Positions 12,066 through 25,100 of a DNA stretch of 64,000 bases are shown in pieces (the stretch's first letter is position 1; each line of letters begins with the position of its first letter). Both the position numbers and the translations under genes were made by a program. Location: assembly GCF_037975245.1 (NCBI RefSeq), contig NC_092580.1, positions 3,386,501 through 3,450,500 on the forward strand, read 5' to 3'. Below the pieces are notes generated by a model, which was given only the letters and a program-made list of their open reading frames with translations, did not search any database and was not told the origin of the DNA. The DNA is from Apostichopus japonicus (lineage: Eukaryota > Echinodermata > Holothuroidea > Aspidochirotida > Stichopodidae).

Positions 12066-12112
12066 ACACACACACACACATACATACATACACACATACA
12101 CACACACACACG
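12066..12112. repeat. CA-rich microsatellite at the 3' end of the HINE-like element
   Basis: ACACACAC and ACATACATAC units directly upstream of the 3' hairpin. Confidence 0.9.
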
Positions 12113-12423
12113 CCAACCTGACTGCATAGGTTCCTTTTGCTAAAGCAAGGAACCAAAAAGCCGAGCATTCGGTTAACCAAATAATGCCATTTTACACATC
12201 GTACCTGTACTTTTATAATCACCTCATAACATGAGAAAACACATACAGAGTTCAAACCACAGTGGCTGTGAACTTGTCTTTGACAACGATTAAACTTGCT
12301 AAGGGTGAAACCTAATTTAGAGACTTTTTGCTGACAGTCTGCAAAAACTGAAAGTACCAAATGATGACATATGGTGTAATATGGAATACAGATATTATAG
12401 ACATGAAATATCTATAAAGGACC

Positions 12424-12598
12424 CCTTGTGATCAAGCATGGCCTGATCTCCTCTCTTAAGCCGATCTGAGCTTGCTTACCTGTGTCTTATCTAATGATTT
12501 CTTTGTGACACCTTGTGATCAAGCATGGCCTGATCTCCTCTCTTAAGCCGATCTGAGCTTTGCTTACCTGTGACTTATCTAAATGATTTCTTCGTGCT
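12424..12598. repeat. 87-bp tandem duplication
   Basis: CCTTGTGATCAAGCATGGCC starts at 12424 and again at 12511. Both copies run through TCTTAAGCCGATCTGAGCTT and GCTTACCTGTG with a few substitutions and single-base indels. On the minus strand each copy contains CACAG|GTAAGC, a plausible but unpartnered splice donor. Confidence 0.9.
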
Positions 12599-12929
12599 GA
12601 TGATTCATTCTCATCTGACCTCTTCTTCATTTCAGTATGGTTGCTTTGGTCTGATTCTTCACTCATTGGTAGAAATCCAGTCAAAATTTACACCAATTGA
12701 AATGCAAAATTACCTGAAAGAGCAAAATAGAGATGGAAATATAAAATGTGATGATTTTTGTACGAACTGATTACAAATGAGACCAACCATGAGATTGCAG
12801 ATACCACAGAGAAGTGTTGGTGGCCTGTTTACACACCTGATCTGACCTCTGGACTGACTTTAAAAACAAAAGTACATGTCCTGTATTGTATGTATCCTAT
12901 GTGTAAAGTTAAATGAAAATTAATTGATA

Positions 12930-13135
12930 CTTTTCACTTTTGACCTGAATGAACTTTGACCTTTGACCAAAAAAGTGTGGAGTATAATCCTATATCTAAC
13001 TACTGATGAGATGTATGGTATCTATGAAGTTCATCTGAGTTTTACTTCTACAGTTGATCATGTTTACAAGGTGTTCAGACTTTGACTTCTGTTTGACATC
13101 AAGTGACCTTTGACTCCTCCACCTTCAAAAACAGC
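12930..13135. repeat. Dispersed repeat with DR1-like TGACCTTTGACC, copy A
   Basis: Similar in order and sequence to 58365-58560. Both have TTCATC..AG.TTTACTT, then TTTACAAGG, TTCAGACTTTGAC, and TGACCTTTGAC. TGACCTTTGACC is at 12957-12968 and TGACCTTTGACT at 13104-13115. Family unknown. Confidence 0.55.
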
Positions 13136-13699
13136 AATTGGTTTCTCACAAAGGCTGCTTGACATACCAAGCATGAAGGTCTTTTCCTGGGAGTGTTTGC
13201 AAGCCAAAGTGTAACATAGGCACATTAACACACGCATATATTATTATACATACATAAACACATATACACAGGCCATATGAGCTAAAATAGTTCTTGATAA
13301 CAATCATTTCTGTATAATTGCATGGTACAGCAAACATTTAGTTTTCTAAGTACAATTTCATAATTAGAAGAAAAAATGACAGTAGCAATGAATACTGAAT
13401 TTATTTTGTAATGCTTCATGTGAGTTTATATTCTATAGCATATTATATATAATCTCCTCAACACAAATTTCCACTGTACAAATTCTGTGAAATTGCATTA
13501 AAAAATTGAACTACAAGAAACTAACATTAAAAGACATACACAGCATCACCTTGGCACAGCGGAACAGATGACGCATTTTGTCTTATATTATAATTTCTGG
13601 ACAAACATCATAACCTCGCTGTAAGTTTATACTATACAGCCTGCAAACTGTATTGGCCAAATGCATGCATGGATTTCCCTTCTAATGCTTATTACAAGG

Positions 13700-14260
13700 C
13701 GGTTTCTACCGCTTCAAGTGGCTGTAAATTCTACTCTTTTATTTGATGAAGGGTAACTAGGACACAAGTAAACAACCCTTCACTCTGCCAGCAAGCTATC
13801 CTAAGCTGTCGTTTTTGTTAGTGTTTTAATTCCAGCCAGGTACGCTGTATACAGCACAATAATAAACACGGGCTCATTTTTCATATACATAAACAGAAAA
13901 TATAAAAGACAGTTCTCACTGGCAGCAGAGAGACCTGCAAACCCGGCCAGCTGCTATTCTTGTTGACACTGACGGTTGTTTACATTTATGAGATGTTGAA
14001 TACAGATCAAAAGAGAAGCATGCTACTAAAACAGTGTGCAGCATCGTAGATCTAGTTTTATTATCCTCTTTAGTCACAAACCCACCCGGAGAGATAAATA
14101 TCGCCAAAGAAAATGAAAAGATGGCGAAATCCTTCCGTAAATAAACAAGAGGGCCGCTCGGAGCTTATGGGAAGGGAGGGGCTGTAATTGGGTAGAATTT
14201 TAAAGGCATCTCTCGCCTTTGTGCAATATGGCAAAACCCCCGGCATCTGAAATGAGTTTG
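13700..14260. promoter_or_regulatory. Candidate conserved noncoding block or internal promoter with forkhead motifs
   Basis: A compositionally complex block in AT-rich DNA. Forkhead-type motifs: GTAAACA at 13768-13774, TGTTTAC at 13977-13983, ATAAACA at 14141-14147. Further right are a G-rich box (GGGAGGGGCTG, 14174-14184) and an inverted CCAAT (ATTGG, 14187-14191), which would suit a minus-strand promoter. A minus-strand open frame (14107-13916, 63 codons) has no known domain. Function is inferred only. Confidence 0.25.
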
Positions 14261-15520
14261 ATATACCAAAGACTTGGGTGGTCTCATTGTGTATTGCTCA
14301 CCCATCACCAAGATACATTTGAGCAAAACATAAGGGGAAAACAAAACAGGAGGCCCAAAAGTATTGACATTAACAACTGTAACGACATATCCTCGATGAC
14401 ATTAAGGTTCATGCTCGAAAGTAAATAACAACAGAAGTTACGACTTGCAAAGTTAATGCTTGGACCATAAGGTATGGATCGCACTGGTACATGGCTCATA
14501 TGGCTAGAACATGTCACAAAGACACTGGTTGTATATAATTTAGCTATGTCTTCTAATGTCACTGAAAGTTTTATAAGCACATAAGTATGTAAAATCCACT
14601 ATTGTTAATAATGTTCAAAAGGAATATCTTTTTTACTGGTTGCAGGGATGTTTGTCAAGTAGTAAAACTCTTCCAGCATCCATAAAGTTGACTGACAACA
14701 TTACTTTCTTTCTCCCGTATATAGACACACTGTTAACACATTATCATCCCAAATTTGTTGTATGTTGCAATAGTTTCAAATCTTATAAGAAAAAAGGGTC
14801 GTGTGTGGAGTCAATAGGCTCTCTGTAACTGTCAGATGTACCTACTCCATATGTATACCATATATATGCACATGTGTATGAGAATGGCCATACATGTATG
14901 CATGACTAGTAGTGGGCCCTGGTTTGCCTGCCAAAGGGCATTTAAATTACAGTACGGTGGTACTATGTACACATGTAATACGAGACTGTATGTACTCTTG
15001 TACGTAGTACTGACATCGACACAACAGCGAAATACAGATACAGAAGCAAACAAAATTGGAACCTAATTGCCACAGAAGCACAGAAGGAAGATCGGCGAAA
15101 CACAGAGAATTACCACTAAAGTTACTCAATTCAAAGAACCCACAATAGTATGAAATGTGATTCTCTTAGATAGCCGAGAAATAACGAAACAGGGCTTTAA
15201 AATTCACCGATATGTGCGATTAAAGAACGGACCAATAACGATGGTAGTTCACCACTCAAGTCTTCCCGTGAGGCACACTACCATACTGTACGCTGGGTAC
15301 AAGTCAAATAACCGGATATCTGGATGCGGGTGCATTTACACTACAAAGGTTGATCTCAACATCAAGATCCTGGTCTCAGCCAGCATCAAAATAGGACGAT
15401 CTGATCTGCATCTGAATCGCATTTACACTACAGTCTCCAAACACACAAAGCCTTATTGGTATATAGAGAGAGAGATATATAGAGATATATAAATATACTC
15501 AAAACTTGACATATATCCCT
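14261..15520. other. Intronic or intergenic sequence, no gene recognised
   Basis: Contains a palindrome-rich TATATGCACATGTG tract near 14855-14910 and a 111-codon plus-strand open frame (15157-15492) that ends in an AGAGATATAT simple repeat. The frame matches no family I know. Confidence 0.5.
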
Positions 15521-16966
15521 TCTATGATACGGTTGGTACCCTTTATGGGTGTACAGCTATACAGTACCTATGATGGAGTTAGTACCCTATTTGGGTGTAC
15601 AGCTATACAGTACCTATGATGGAGTTAGTACCCTATTTGGGTGTACAGCTATACAGTACCTATGATGGAGTTAGTACCCTATTTGAGTGTACAGCTATAC
15701 AGTACCTATGATGGAGTTAGTACCCTATTTGGGTGTACAGCTATACAGTACCTATGATGGAGTTAGTTACCTATTTGGGTGTACAGCTATACAGTACCTA
15801 TGATGGAGTTAGTACCCTATTTGAGTGTATAGCTATATACAGTACCTATGATGGAGTTAGTACCCTACTTGGGTGTACAGCTATACAGTACCTAAGATGG
15901 AGTTAGTTACCTATTTGGGTGTACAGCTATACAGTACCTATGATGGAGTTAGTACCCTATTTGGGTGTACAGCTATACAGTACCTATGATGGAGTTAGTA
16001 CCCTATTTGAGTGTATAGGCTCTATATAGTACCTATGATGGAGTTAGTACCCTATTTGGGTGTACAGCTATACAGTACCTATGATGGAGTTAGTACCCTA
16101 TTTGGGTGTACAGCTATACAGTACCTATGATGGAGTTAGTTACCTATTTGGGTGTACAGCTATACAGTACCTATGATGGAGTTAGTACCCTATTTGGGTG
16201 TACAGCTATACAGTACCTATGATGGAGTTAGTACCCTATTTGAGTGTATAGGCTCTATATAGTACCTATGATGGAGTTAGTACCCTATTTGGGTGTACAG
16301 CTATACAGTACCTATGATGGAGTTAGTACCCTATTTGGGTGTACAGCTATACAGTACCTATGATGGAGTTAGTACCCTATTTGGGTGTACAGCTATACAG
16401 TACCTATGATGGAGTTAGTACCCTATTTGGGTGTACAGCTATACAGTACCTATGATGGAGTTAGTACCCTATTTGAGTGTATAGGCTCTATATAGTACCT
16501 ATGATGGAGTTAGTACCCTATTTGGGTGTACAGCTATACAGTACCTATGATGGAGTTAGTACCCTATTTCGGTGTACAGCTATACAGTACCTATGATGGA
16601 GTTAGTACCCTATTTGGGTGTACAGCTATACAGTACCTAAGATGGAGGTAGTTACCTATTTGAGTGTATAGCTATACAGTACCTATGATGGAGTTAGTAC
16701 CCTATTTGGGTGTACAGCTACACAGTACCTATGATGGAGTTAGTACCCTATTTGGGTGTATAGCTATACAGTACCTATGATGGAGTTAGTACCCTATTTG
16801 GGTGTACAGCTATACAGTACCTATGATGGAGTTAGTACCCTATTTGGGTGTACAGCTATACAGTACCTATGATGGAGTTAGTACCCTATTTGGGTGTACA
16901 GCTATACAGTACCTATGATGGGGTTATAGTACCCTACATGGGTTCACACTTGTACAGTACCTATTG
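15521..16966. repeat. 46-bp minisatellite, about 30 copies, with higher-order structure
   Basis: The unit contains GTGTACAGCTATACAGTACC and TATGATGGAGTTAGTACCC, repeating every 46 bp. A variant monomer (GAGTGTATAGGCTCTATATAG) recurs at 16011, 16244 and 16477, giving a 233-bp higher-order unit of five monomers. A related variant lies at 15825. Edge copies are degenerate. The 67-codon frame at its right edge is repeat read-through. Confidence 0.95.
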
Positions 16967-17800
16967 TAACGTGTTGAGTTGTATCGTACTGCCATGTAAT
17001 TGGCACCTGGTATTCCATTTATTTTTAGGTCTGAACTCTACTAGTAGTTAACACGCTATTCAACAATATCTCTTCCAGTCCATTGATCCTTTCATAATTA
17101 TCACACAACTGGATAATTTAAGATCTACTTAAAAAAAAGGAAAGCACCAAAACGCCACCCACCACAACCCTACCAGTGCAAATTATTTGCCTTTGATTTT
17201 CAACACCCACACGCTTAACAATATTTGCCTCTTTCTATTCTTTGCTTTCAAAGCCTAAGCTTTTTACAAAAATTTACAAAAAAAGATGCTTCATCATTTC
17301 ACAAAAAACAAATCAAGATTGTATTCTGTATAATCTTTAATGAAAAGCAGATCAACTGACAATAAAAACAGAAGGAAAAAAAGGGAAATTTGCCTTTGTA
17401 GCATGGATTGTATAAACTACGTCAGACCTATCTATATTCCCTGCCATGTGGACTGTGTCAAAGCTAATCGGCACGCTAGAATACAATAAACGTAATTGTA
17501 TTCAAACTAAAGCAACTATTAAATGCACATTATACAAACAACAATAGCAGTTTCATGTGACAAAGAGTCAACAATTCTGAGAACCTACGCACCTACTCAT
17601 CTAGACTAATTTAATATGGCTGAAGCCTACATATAGAGCTCTGTATGGTTTTATCCTCACAAAAGATAAGATCTAAGAGACTAACAATATGTTTTGTTTG
17701 CTTTTTGTCACAGATGCTATTGCACAAAAATCCCACCCATAGCCATTACAGAAAGTACTGTAATCTATGCTATAATCCCCCTTATCGTCCACCCAGGTTA
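16967..17800. other. Intronic or intergenic sequence, nothing recognised
   Basis: AT-rich sequence without a recognisable exon, RNA gene or repeat family. Confidence 0.5.
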
Positions 17801-17814
17801 AGACCCTTACAACC

Positions 17815-17945
17815 CAACCCTGCTCCTCTTCTTCCCCCCCCTTCCTCCTCCTCTTCCTCTACCTGCTCTTCCCCTACCTGCCCCCCCCCCTTTCTCTCTA
17901 TCTCACCCTCTCAGGCTCTCTCATCCCTTTTCAAATTCCCTCCTT
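17815..17945. repeat. Pyrimidine-rich (C/T) tract
   Basis: Runs of CTTCCTCCTCC and CCCCCCCCCC. A low-complexity plus-strand frame here is not a gene. Confidence 0.8.
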
Positions 17946-18889
17946 GCTAAATTCACAATTTAGTCAACTACTAAGCATACTCAAAATCCAACGTTTTCAT
18001 TCACTTTACAAGACAAAAGATTGACTTATTCTGAACCTATTCCTACACCAACTTTTAATTGAAAATCCTACATGAAAAAAGTCAATTGATACAAGTTTGA
18101 AACAGACTACAAAACGTTTATATATATCTATGACTTAAAAAAATTCTTTTTGAATGCACCATAGGTGTGTACCTTATACAGTATGTATATGAGGCAATCA
18201 AGTGAAATACTGGTGATAGTTATGTAAATGGCTAACACCCTGCCTGATACAGGCTGCAATAGAAATCAGGGGCAGCAAACAAAGCAGAACTAGTCGATAT
18301 CTAGATAAGGGAAATGAGTCATATGGTTAGTTATTAGATAATGCTGATAACAGCAAAGATGTTTATAAACAAACACAACAAGGTAAAGTTACTGTCCCCT
18401 TTACTTGGAGATTTCTCTTCCTGGAGACGCCTTTAACAAAGCAGCTTATTCATTTCAGGTCAAAGTCAAACCTCTATATCACTGACATAGCAACATAGAG
18501 GGGCTTTTTTTCCCTTTTAGTGGAATCTGGGAATCTACTTCACATTTACAAGAATTTAATTAATCAACCCTCTGCTTTATTGGTTTCATGTTTTATTAAT
18601 TAATTTTTTTTTTGGCTCTAGTAATCACAACAAACAAATTATTTACATGATTTCATAACATTTTTTATGTGGGAAAACTTTTGCATCACAGCTTAAACAT
18701 TACTATTATACAGTGGTAAAGAATGCAAAGCATTTCCCTCAGTGTAACATTCCTAGCTGAACACAACGATCAGCTCTCAAAACCGATGCTCGTTTCTTAT
18801 ATGTCATACATAAACTCTAGTATGAATGGTGTTTTCCGGCCATTAACAGCTTGCACAGGGGACACTCCATAAATATATCTTCCATTCTT

Positions 18890-19165
18890 TACCTCATCTC
18901 TTTCTTCCACCTTTACCTCTATCCCACCCCTCAAATCCCCATCCCCCACCACCCCCCCCCATCCACCATGCCACTGATTCTTCCAGAAACCATTATATAC
19001 CAGTGCAGGTACCAAATTGAAACTTAGCAATTTTTCAAGCTCAAAGGGAATCTTCTCCTAGCTGTCAAGAAAAGCCCCTATCCTCCCCTCCCCCTCTCCT
19101 AATCCCTCCCCCTCTCCTAATCCCCTCCCCCTCTCCTAATCCCCTCCCACCCCTCCTCCGCCTCC
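18890..19165. repeat. C-rich tract with a 19-bp pyrimidine minisatellite
   Basis: CCCCTCCCCCTCTCCTAAT is repeated about three times around 19080-19145. It is preceded by ACCACCCCCCCCC near 18949. Minus-strand glycine-rich frames are by-products. Confidence 0.8.
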
Positions 19166-22100
19166 CATTGCAGACACATTTTCCCCCGATCTGTCCATGA
19201 TAACACATCAGATGTAAATGGGTGTACTGTGGATTATTGAAGAGAAATAGCCGGTGACATGCTAAGCCTTTTAGCCCAGCCGTATGCAAGCAGCTAGGAT
19301 TGTACTGTACGTATACCAAACACCACATAGTGACTTGCCCTTACGTATTTGATACACTAGCTCCAAACAGTCCTGTTCGTTACTAACTGTTAATGTTTTC
19401 CTTAATAGGAGTATGCAAACACACCTACTGACTAGTTTATGCCCTGAGGCTTTCAGAACAAAAATATATAAAACTGTAAGTTGAAGAAAATGTGTGGCCC
19501 ATTTCCAATAATTCTATCCTTCCATCTCCCCTTTTCTGTTTTTGTTTTGTTTTTTGTTTTTTCTTCCTGACTATTTCAATGGAATAGATCTGAAGTTTCA
19601 ATTGGGTCGTGTCAACACAGATAATACTTTCATTTCATTGATTGGTCCGTTTATGAGGTTTAAATAATGCCTCAATGTGATTAGACCCGATAGACCAATC
19701 CAATCAATGCTTCATCAAACAAGTACTGTTTTCTGTTGGTCTTTTGGATTAAATTTCTCACACTTTCAACAAAATCAAAGAAGATGCACTGTGGATAATT
19801 TATCCTTTAGTTCCTTTCCATGGCCCATTTAACATAGCTGTTTTGGGCAATAACCTATTTCTTCAGATGCAGCACAAACTTGAGAATCATTTGGAATAGA
19901 ATCAATTCGGTAAAGCCTTAACTGATAGAATAAAAAAAGCAGCCTAATTATTTCTTGCTTACTCCAACCTATAAAACATCAGGCTCACTTACGCATATTA
20001 TGTTACATGTAATTACTGGAGAGGATGAATTAACAGCAAGGCATGTGCCGCACATCACAGGTTGCAAATGAAATTTCAAAACCAAGAGTTCTCTTCATGC
20101 AATATGTCATTATTGAAACTTTCATACACTGGTGTGAACTTTACAGCTTTTGTTCAAAAATGTTGCATACTGAAACTTTCAATTCTCTGATTTACCCTGG
20201 AAGCATTTGCATGATAGACCACTGCAGAAATATGCAAATTTCCCTACAGTACATATGAGGCTAGGGGTAAACAGTTTGGAGGTTAAAGAACACTGACAAT
20301 GTATTGGCCCCAAAAAAATGCTAGTAAATCAAATAATGGTCACCCATGCACCAACTTCTAATAGCATTTTGCTACATTTTTTTCGTCACAGAGTCATTTG
20401 ATTTTCTCATAAATTACAACGATACTCAAACTTCTGGAAATAATTTGGAGATCCAGATTAACCAATCCGGGAGAACATTTTTCAAATCTTGTAGAAGTTT
20501 TTAACAGGCTACAATCTGTGGCCAATACTGATGACTGATGGTTGGGGGGGGACGCAGTTCGGACCGTATAGCTTGCAAAAACATGCCGACTTCACACATA
20601 AATGTTACATGTACTTTCCCAGCACTTGGTCAAATCTTTGCCATGAATGCATTGCCGAGAAACTAATAAACGAGTGCACTTTTCTCTTCGACAACATGTT
20701 TGAGAACACTTGTTTACGACATTGATTTACAAATCAATTTTTTTTTTAATATGCTAAACTACATTAAAGATGAATGCACTTTGGACCCTCCACATTATTA
20801 CAGTACAGTACAGCGCTTAACCCCGCAATATGTGAGATCTCATCACTGAAATATATGTGCTCAACGATGAACAATCGACTGCAAAGGTGTTTTACCTCTT
20901 CACTGCAATTAAAACACTTCTGGTCAGTTTCATTCTTTATTCAAAGTGTTTAAATGCTTTAAAAGTCAAAAGTGTTGAAAAGATGGCTCTCATTTTGTCA
21001 TGCAGTGAGGACATAACAGATCAACTACTCATCTCCAGTCCAGAACAGTCTGGAATGTTTTCCAAGAGCGTTGAGTTTTACTTTAGGCACAGACTGGTAA
21101 GGGAGTGTGCGCTTTTCAATACAAAAATTTACATATAAACCATGTGCAGTACATGTATTCCCAAAAGAGCTCAACTTGCCAACCACAGACAATTACCCCA
21201 GTTTAGAAATGCTCATCTCACAGACTATGATATTTGTACCACTGTACTGTTCACTTGTTCACTTCCAATGTTCACTGGGGTTTTTCAGTTCACTTTGCAC
21301 AGGCTGTTATCAGTTGTTTGGCTTGAAATGTTAATTGAATGGACTAGAGTTACAATTGGAACCATCTCTAACGATCTTAACCACTGAGGAAATTTCTTTT
21401 TTTGGCAATTTAACTATTCTCTAAATGTCCTAAAACCTAGGTTTACAATTTCATTAGCAAGCTTCGGTTTAAAAAGTACAATTTCTTGGGGAGAAAAGAA
21501 ACCTGTCAGACATTAATCTGTAACTGTAAGTTATTAACCCAATATGCTTTATTAATATACAAATGATGATTGTCAATTTTCATCATGGAGATGTATAATA
21601 CCGGACACTCTGGACCTTAAAACGACACACACAGATATTTTCAGACAGTTAAGTTGCTTTAATACTATGTATACAGTGGTGTTATCTAGATTAATAAGAT
21701 CAATTGAGAACTCATGAATGCACACTAACGTGTCACAATTGAGTCCTGGTTCTTTTTAAATAGGAACTAAATCTCTCCTACATGACCGAAATAATTGTTT
21801 CCATATATCTTGATTAATTTATGCTATTTACCTGTATTTGCATACTAACTTGCATACTAATTTACTAATGCACAAAATATTATCAACCAAATCACATTAC
21901 AAAGGGCCAATGAAATTAATTATGAAATTTGTTTTATATAAGATATATTGTTAAGAAAGGGGAAAAAGAGAACACATCAGTTCCCTGTATGATCATGGAG
22001 TGCGTTATTGATAAAAACATAGCACATCGTGGATGTTGACAAAAAACCGTACCACGCAGAGCCCCCAAAAAAACAAACGCTGATGTTTCTCGAAATAAAT

Positions 22101-25100
22101 GCATTATTGAAGTTCTGCATTAATGGAAAAGAAAGCATAAATTATGCCGTGGGAAAATCCCTTTCTTTACTTTCTGTGTCTGTTAGGCCGAGTGGAAGAT
22201 TCAAGTTTGACAAGCAAAACAAGAGTGAAACCTTAGATAAGAATAATAATTATATACGCCTCTGTTGTCAGTATCAACAAAACCTACTTTAGATCATTAA
22301 TACAAGCGAAAACACAATACTGGTTTGATAAACAAAGAAATTCCTGGAGAAACCCTCAGTTGCATTTTTACCTCTAACACGAATGGAGGAAACTTGATAT
22401 TGCTTCCAGCCATATTTTATCTCATATAGAGTCTCTTCAAAAGTTTGAAGTACATAATGTGTAGAATGGAATTTATTTAAATAGTAAATTTGCAAGAATG
22501 TTCTAACCAAAGATTGGTTTCCAAACAGTCCAAAACTGTGACACAGTTTAGTTGCCCTCCATTTTCTTGTGAATTGATACATTTAAACCGAATACTTGAA
22601 TAACTTTTTATTTTAACATGTTCAAATATATCTTCCAAACTTGTATCGAGTGCAAATGTTTGGTTGAATTAGTTCATGACAAATTTCAAACAAAGTTGCT
22701 GACAATTTTTTTAGCCTCTGAAGAAGATCCTGCCAAGATTGAAACATCAGGCCAACTTACTTTTACACAATTTAATAAGCATGAAGAAATCTGAGGGTAG
22801 TTGGGATGGGGAATTAAAGTGGGGCAAGAGAGAGGGTATGAAAAGTAGCTTTAATCTGTGGTCGATCTGTGGTTTATCTGTTAGGACATAAAAGAATTGA
22901 ATCATCTTCAAGAAGAATGAATCTTTTTCCTTCTGTAAAGCATATATGAACTGGTACTTATTACAAAGTTTAATGTGAAATGAGCATTTATCACTATTTA
23001 TACACATGTTATACTCATGTTATACAGTGTCATTATCATGATGATTTATCATCAGGAGGCATTTAGTACTCAGACCCCATTTTCAATCGGACTGCTGTCT
23101 CCACCACCCCCCCCCCTCTCCCACCTTCCCCATGCCTTATACATTCAAGATTGTGGCCATGCGGTCATCACAATATCACAATACAAACAATGATGTGCAT
23201 TAAAGTTAACATCGATTATGAACGATGCACGTGATGTCATGAATCTGGTGTGCAGTATTAGCCAACATTATAAACATCAGCTATATACTGGAGAAGTTAA
23301 TTGCACAAAATAAACCAACCTGGGTCTATATATTCTACTCTTTGTGGTATTTTATCACAAAGTGTTCTTTCAAGCAATGATTATCGGATCCTCCATTGCC
23401 AGTCTAATCTTCTTAAATACAATAGCCCATTCTTCATCTCGTTCTATCGTTTTTACAACATGTAAAAACACACAAATTCTTAAATTCTATACCCAGCTTA
23501 GTAGGCAATTGTTGAAGCTCCCAATTCACTTTCTCTTATTAAGCTCAGGAATAGCCAGAAAATAGGATTTGGCATAAATCGTAGAAGCTTTATCGAAAGT
23601 TGGACAACATATTCAGCATTTGTCACCAGAATGATACTTCTGGCTTATGGAAGAATTTTGTTCACATCTGTAAGATGAATTATTTTTTCCTTAGTAGCAA
23701 AATTTTTACAAATTGCATAATGTCACAAATTCAAAGATATACATAGTCTGTAAGTGTAAACTCTATTTTTGGTTCACAGGACATTAATTATTTTAGCAGT
23801 AAATTTGATGACAAAACCAACTAGAATTGGACTACTCGATATAAAACTAAATCATTCCCTGGTAACAGTTCTTGTTTAGGCAGACCTACAGTACTGCTCA
23901 GTATACACAGTTTCAACTCCTTGAGGTTAATCTGCAACATTATCTGAAGTCCCAAGTTTCAAGAGGAAGCTTTACATACTACTGCTGTGACACCACCAGC
24001 TTGCCTGCCTCCCTCTGCTTTTAGAATGCACCTTTACTCTTCCTAACTATCACTCATCCACTCTTTCTCCTCTCGATGACCTCATAGTGGGGATATACCA
24101 CCCTTGTGGGTGGCCTAATTCATGCTCTCAGATGACAACAAAGACCTCTATTCATTTCTATACTTCCTATTCAGGGAACAGGCTTCAATGTGACCCTAAT
24201 CTAAGGTCACCTAGGGCAGTACTTCCTTTCTAGTTTTACAGCTGTTAAAAGGAGACCTCACATTTTTTTTTTCCTCCCCTCAGATTGTCTATTTTAGCTG
24301 AGTCTTACAAATATGCATGGCTTGTTACGACATATGGACATATATAGCATGCAGACAGGGTATTACCCTAACAGGGCAATACTGTACCGTGGTAATACTT
24401 AGCAATGGTTTAAATATAGGAATGAAACTGTGGAAGAGCTGGACTTAACTTTGCCTTCAACAATATGATACTGGAAGCAGATTTATGTTGATTTTTGTAA
24501 CATATTTTGACAAGACTTATGTACCTACCTAGGCCACAATCAATGATGCCACCTCCCATAGAGTGTGAATTAGTTCATATTAGTGTCTCAGCTGATCAAA
24601 TTTCACTGAACTTCAAATACTTTAAAATCAAATATATAGAAAGTTTTGTTAAAGTTAAATGACATCAATTTAGCAATTCTGCAAGGTATATTTCAGATGC
24701 GCAATGACAAAGAAACAGGGATGAAAAAAGGGGAGGGGGGGAGACATATAATTCCAGTTCCCAAATGGAAACAATAATAATTTGGAAAGCAATCAAATTC
24801 CTTTTAACTATAATATGCATTAATATAGAACAATGTGTTCCTTTAATTGAATGTACGGAGTGCCTCTCACCTCTCTAAATATATGACCAGAGAAGACAGT
24901 AGCCAATGACACTGTCCTACATATCTGTAAACTCTGGCCTGGAACGTAACAAATCCGATTTGAAAGTTAAATCTGCTGCGTTTCTTTCTTTTTTTTCTTT
25001 ACCCCTTTCCTTACTCCTAACCACCCATGCACTGTACTGGGGGCTTGCAGTGGGATCCCATGTCAACAATTCTCACAATTAGAAAACGATACTGAATAAT

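Larger units (their letters stand above)
7479..12172. mobile_element. Helentron/HINE-like non-autonomous element with an internal satellite
   Basis: Seen: the left end has a small hairpin (GCCCAAGGGC, 7485-7494) followed by GGTTCCTTGCTT (7500-7511). The right end has the inverted copy AAGCAAGGAACC (12143-12154), itself one arm of a hairpin GGTTCCTT..AGCAAGGAACC (12129-12154), then a second hairpin CCGAGCATTCGG (12161-12172). Between them lie an internal tandem-repeat core (7740-11950) and a CA-rich microsatellite just before the 3' hairpin (12066-12112). Known: this order (subterminal inverted repeats, tandem-repeat core, microsatellite, 3' stem-loop) is the hallmark of HINEs, the non-autonomous Helentron derivatives such as DINE-1 and pearl. 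No Rep/helicase coding is present, which fits a non-autonomous copy. Exact ends are not proven. Confidence 0.6.

Noticed and set aside
16848-17051. 67-codon frame at the right edge of the 46-bp minisatellite
   Set aside because: Repeat read-through; the 46-bp period is not a multiple of three.
24098-24113. CCACCCTTGTGGGTGG palindrome
   Set aside because: Short (6-bp arms); expected by chance at this scale.
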